64,000 nucleotides of DNA, taken from assembly GCA_026168455.1 (NCBI GenBank), contig CM047428.1, positions 86,260,594 through 86,324,593 on the forward strand, written 5' to 3'. A model generated the notes under the pieces. It was not told the origin of the DNA. It saw nothing but the letters and a program-made list of their open reading frames with translations, and made no database searches. The position numbers and the translations under genes were made by a program. The first letter of the stretch is position 1. Every line of letters begins with the position of its first letter. Positions 59,531 through 64,000 of this stretch are shown in pieces. The stretch comes from Theocolax elegans (taxonomy: Eukaryota > Arthropoda > Insecta > Hymenoptera > Cerocephalidae).

Positions 59531-59560
59531 AAATTACTACTATATGAAATGTAGTAATTT
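59531..59560. repeat. 10-bp perfect inverted repeat
   Basis: AAATTACTAC and GTAGTAATTT pair around a 10-nt loop. Short enough to occur by chance in AT-rich DNA. Confidence 0.8.
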
Positions 59561-61974
59561 TGAAGACATTATTTTTTTAGTATGGGTATCCATACCTTAG
59601 TAGAAATGTCAATGTCAAAACTAGATGTTAATGATTTTCGAACTCGTTTATAAAAAAAATTTTTGTAGTTGCAATTCGGTTTTGAAATAGGTTGATTCAA
59701 ACTAAATCTATATACGTATATAGTCTGTAAAATAATTCGAAACATGAAATTTTGAACGGATGGATAGATCAATATTAGAATTTAAATAAAGTTAATTATA
59801 AAGTATTAACCATAGCCCATTGTAAAAATAGCAGGACGCAGCTCGACTCTCGTGTAAAGCATGATCTCTCTTTCTCCGAGGTGAAATCGTTTTACGTCAC
59901 ACTCTCCTTCTCCCCCTTCCTCGTGAAAATCTCATCAAGTTCCCAGGATGGAGAAGGGTAGGTAGAAAAGGAGCGGTTAGGTTAAAAAGAGAAAGAAAAA
60001 GAAAAAGGAAAACAGAGGATCGAAGCGCATATAAAGAAAGGCGAGTAAAGTGTAGGGAAAAGTAAGGAGGGTTCGGGGAGTACGCTCGAAAAAGTAATTC
60101 GAGAATTCTCTCGTAAACGTTCGCGCGTAAGCGTTAAATCTCCAGTCAGGAGTCGGCACTAAATCAACGAAATTTTCTCGTCAGCCGAGAGGTGGTGGTG
60201 CTTTACCCCCGTGTGCCTCACCGGTAACAACCTCGTTTTCCACGACAATGACGTAGGAATGAACTTGTCCCTTTTACTATGGAGTCGAGTAGCTTCATTT
60301 ACTACTGTATCCTCTCTTCTTTCTCACCAAATTGTCTCCGAAACTTCAGCGCAACCTTTTTTTTTGTTCCCTTTCTTTTTTTCCTTCTATTTTGTACACC
60401 GACACGACGAGTTTCTCGTACGTTAGACGAAAGATTGACTCTGTCCCTATAGATCGTTCGATGGGAAACCTCGAGAGAAGGAGGGATTTTTGCGAGTTGT
60501 ACCTTTATCGACAAATTATTTTCTTGGGAATCTAACTTTCGGACTCCCGAATATATGTTTTAAGATCTCCTGTTCAGATATCGGATGAGTTTTGAGGAAC
60601 TTTAGCGACTTTTTTACTCGAAATATTTGTGATTAATTGTTATTATGCTTGTAAGGTCATGTCCTAGTCAACTAAATTTAAACACTCACGAAAGTAATAT
60701 CTTCTGATAAAATTTTTACGATAATGCAAAATAAATAGACAGATCGAGTTTATGAAAGTCAATGAAATACCTTTATGCATTCAAAATTTGTAGCTATATG
60801 AAATCTATATAATATAAAATCTCTATATTTTTTAAAAAGTTTGATATCTGTTAATTCATAAATTTACATTGTATGGATAATGTTTGACTTTTAAGAAAAA
60901 GGGCTTTTAAGAAAAATATAGAAAGTGAATCCATTGTTAAGAAAAAGTAAATAGGTTTTGGGTTGTCACGTATCCTTTTATAATTAACATATATTTTACG
61001 AAATCACAGTAAAACCATTTATCTTTGGACATATTAAAATATATAAGTAGACGTCCTGTTCTAGAGAACAGCTTCCAATATTAATTTTCTTTTTTTCAGT
61101 TGAATTTGTAAAATTATCCATTGTGCCACTTATCTCTATTTATATCATTTTGATATAAACGGCAACCAGATACAAATTCCATTTATACTTACGTACTCTA
61201 CTTTCGTAACTTCTCGAATAAAGCGATTATTTATAATATATCAATGAATAAAACATGAAAATGACAATTTCCGAACGTCAAGTAAAAACTAATAATTTTG
61301 CAAAACGTTTAACAAGAGACGAAAGTTTCGTTGATCTTTACGGGTTGTAGGATTGAAAATGCCCGTGGTTAAGTTGCAATAGAGTCGCTTCATCCAAGCC
61401 AGCGTAATTTTTGGATTAAAAAAACACCTAGTAAGAGTTTAACTATTTCCCTGGTAGCTTAAACTTTTTTCCTTCCTCCACTCTCCTTGAGTTTTAATAA
61501 ACGGCACGTGCGTTTAGAGAGTACCTTTTTTTTTTACTTTTCCCAACTTCTTTCTAGTTTTTCTTCTTTCCCTCTCTCACTCCCTCTTTTTGGTATACGA
61601 GGAGGGCTAAGCTCCTACGGTCAAAAGTGTACTTTGCATTATATAAATGCTTGTCCAATTAAAATGCTGAGGAGAAAGGGAGAGAGAGAGAGAGAGATGG
61701 GTTGTACTTGAGTAACTAGAGCTCTTTCTTTCTGCCCCTCTCTCTTTCTCTCTCTTTCTCTCTCTCTCTCTTTCTAGTTTCCCTTTTCGTATACCATTGT
61801 TTTGCCTGTTTTACCAACAGTTCTTTCAACTATAATTTAAAATATTACGAAGCCGCTTTTGTCGGGGTCTCCACCGTGTTGCCCAACTCGTTAAATCTAC
61901 ATTTTGCATAACCCGAGGTTTGACCAAAAGTGTGCCGTTCGTTGAGAACTCTGATACAAATTTATTAGCCCCTA

Positions 61975-62029
61975 AACAACAACGACGACAGCAACGACAA
62001 CAACAAAAACAACAAAAACAACAACAACG
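61975..62029. repeat. (CAA)n repeat
   Basis: CAA-rich tract with ACG and AAA interruptions, giving Gln-rich or Cys-rich shadow frames on the two strands. Confidence 0.93.
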
Positions 62030-63570
62030 ATACGAACGCATACCTTTTAAACGTATGGGATGGTTAATCTTGATTAAACGTTCAACGATCATCGATCCCA
62101 ATAATTATCCATTCTCGTAAAAGACAATGTACTCGTAATTACGATTCCGTTCCGCACGCGTGGTGCAGCCAAGTATTTCACGAGACTCGTCGGTACTCTC
62201 TTTTGTCTCGGATAAGCGTGGGTGCATTCGACTATATATACCTTTCCTTGATTCGCCAAGTTCAACGAGAGGTGCAGTGTGGTAAAGGAAAAAAAAAGGT
62301 AAGCTTTTATACACGTGTACACGCGTATCGGTGATCGAAAGGTTATACGCACTGGAAGAGAGAACCTCTCGTTCATTCGGTCGACCAATCTGGGCCAACG
62401 AGTCGCGAGAGAGTTTCTACCATGGAGATCGGATCGGATCCAACTCTTTTCTAATCACCCTTGATGGGATCATTTTTACTTCCCTTTTTCACGTAGTTCT
62501 GTAGATATCTGGGTTACGTCGAGGAGCTTTCAACTCGATTCGTTCTCCCTATTTTTTCACTTTTCGGTTATTACACGGACCAACGTATTTCACCGCGTTT
62601 ACTTTCGTTACGATTAATTACCACATCGTTGATTCGTTTCATTGGTTTATACCAACGATTTCCATTTGCCATATTAACGATATGATTATTCGGTTATCTA
62701 ATTTATTTAATCGAACAACGTTTGTCGATTATCGGAAAAGTCAATTTTTGCGGTGACTTTTTGTGTTTGGATCAACGCAGTATCGGTAGTACCCCTTTTT
62801 TCCAATCCAAGTAAGATTTTTAAGCAATGGTATCGCTCGCTAAATCACCGGTGTTTAAAATATGGGGAACACGAGGGCAATTGTTGCGGAGCAAGCAAAG
62901 ACAAATCCCTCGAGCATTTAGGAAATCGAATTTCACGCGCCGGGCCTTTTTGCACGGAGTTGGTTCGTCACTACCCTCCGACTTCGATCCCATGGGTTTT
63001 CTTCACTTCTAATATCCCTTCTTCTATCGACCTTGCTACTTTTAACAGCGAAATGAGCCAATATTACAGCCAAGTTATTTTGACCTAATCGTCTTTTGAT
63101 AAGATGGACTGCAATTATTTATTAGACAATGTTATTGAATGATAATTATTTGGAACGTTCAATTTGTTGGATTAGCCGCAATTTCAGATTTTTTAACAGT
63201 AAGAATTATTGAAAACGATAATTTCAGATTTATCAAAAATGAGTATAAATTGAAAAAGATATTGTAAAATTGTCAGTACACGCGTATAAAGTATAAATAA
63301 GAGAATGGTAGGTACGAGATACAGACACACATAAAGAGTACAATGTAAAATACTGTGATAGACAGTAATATACAGAGTGAAGAAGTAAAAGCGATAAAAT
63401 AAAGCTGAACCTCGTAGGAAGGTTACATCGTTAGCTCAAGTTTCGAGGGAACTTTATGAACTGTAACAAAGTGAAAACATAGGGCAGACACCGAGAGTGA
63501 GAGAGAGGGAGGGAGGGAGGGTGTACAATACCGAGTTGGACTAACGAACGTCAGACAAAACGAGTGAGCG

Positions 63571-63579
63571 AGAGCGAGA

Positions 63580-63628
<49 letters not shown>

Positions 63629-63633
63629 AGAGG
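63571..63633. repeat. (GA)n / GAGGGA tract
   Basis: GA dinucleotides grading into GAGGGA hexamers at the right end. Confidence 0.95.
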
Positions 63634-63767
63634 AGAAGAAGGTGAATATACACATTGTATTAACAATGTCGAATCTGAAAAATAGCACGTGCAGGTATAT
63701 ATGTATATTCTGGTGGAGAAGTGGATGTGTACGTATATAATAGGAATGGAAATTAATTCGAACGCAG

Positions 63768-63804
63768 TAGCGCGGGAGTAGCGCGGGAGTAGCGCGGGAG
63801 TAGC
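63768..63804. repeat. 11-bp minisatellite (TAGCGCGGGAG), about 3.4 copies
   Basis: Perfect units at 63768, 63779 and 63790 followed by a partial diverged unit. Confidence 0.95.
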
Positions 63805-64000
63805 GGTGGAGCGACACGCGAGTACACGCGAAAACGTCAGGGTGCGCGAGTCAAAGGTTAATTAAATCGTGTCTTGACGTGTAAAGGGATTAGACAATAA
63901 ACGGATCCCTGTGCCTGACGTACGGCAAACGCGAGCTGGCATTTCCACACGTACCCACACAACCGCCTCTACCTCTACGTGTGGAACCCACCGAGAGAGG

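Larger units (their letters stand above)
56677..64000. other. non-coding DNA to the window end
   Basis: No recognisable gene. 56950-58780 is AT-rich and shows nothing but (TA)n bits. A 10-bp perfect hairpin lies at 59531-59560. An isolated good acceptor (T-rich tract then TTTCAG) ends at about 61099. CT/GA runs lie near 61684-61698 and 61738-61776, (CAA)n at about 61975-62029, GGGA repeats at 63495-63521, a long (GA)n at about 63571-63633 and an 11-bp minisatellite at 63768-63804. A plus-strand frame of 111 codons (62753-63088) has fairly normal composition but matches nothing I know. Confidence 0.65.

Noticed and set aside
62753..63088. 111-codon plus-strand frame with fairly normal composition
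   Set aside because: No recognisable family, no supporting splice or promoter context, and length within what chance allows in 64 kb. A protein search would decide.
1..64000. CRISPR arrays, operons or bacterial genes
   Set aside because: No spaced direct repeats of CRISPR type; the direct repeats found are microsatellites, minisatellites, LTRs and the 3-kb duplication. The sequence is eukaryotic in character.

Overview
The window is eukaryotic and almost wholly non-coding. It is AT-rich, but it has CpG-rich patches, very many (GA)n/(CT)n microsatellites, a Ty3/gypsy element of an arthropod type and a non-LTR retrotransposon fragment. I infer an insect nuclear genome, plausibly hymenopteran; no host gene was found to prove it. 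The only convincing long coding regions belong to transposable elements. No rRNA or tRNA gene, CRISPR array or recognisable host protein was found.

Layout. 1-3385: AT-rich non-coding DNA with a (GA)n run and a possible TATA/initiator core promoter near 2.7 kb. 3386-8812: a complete, apparently intact Ty3/gypsy LTR retrotransposon on the minus strand, with 637-bp LTRs that read identical, a 5-bp target duplication, a tRNA-Trp primer site, gag, a -1 frameshift signal and pol. 8975-9053: a textbook recursive-splice-site candidate on the plus strand. 10.3-12.7 kb and 23.3-25.1 kb: CpG-rich, minisatellite-rich patches. 19.5-20.0 kb: a degenerate tandem repeat. 30.1-30.7, 34.1-34.6 and 56.26-56.67 kb: three long inverted-repeat (hairpin/MITE-like) elements; the last has an 8-bp target duplication with one mismatch, as in hAT elements. 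37.54-37.62 kb: a second recursive-splice-site candidate with the same architecture as the first. 47.2-53.2 kb: a direct tandem duplication of about 3.0 kb, either very recent or an assembly artefact. 53.77-55.65 kb: a 5'-truncated LINE lying inside a (GA)n microsatellite.

Interpretation. The two recursive-splice-site candidates are 28.6 kb apart on the same strand. Each joins a branch point, pyrimidine tract and CAG directly to GTGAGC, with a GTAAGA donor 45-48 nt downstream. The simplest reading is that much or all of the window is one giant plus-strand intron removed in steps. Both retrotransposons are antisense to that direction, as is usual for tolerated intronic insertions. The host gene's exons would lie outside the window or be too short to recognise. 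This host-gene model is inference; the transposon annotation rests directly on the sequence.
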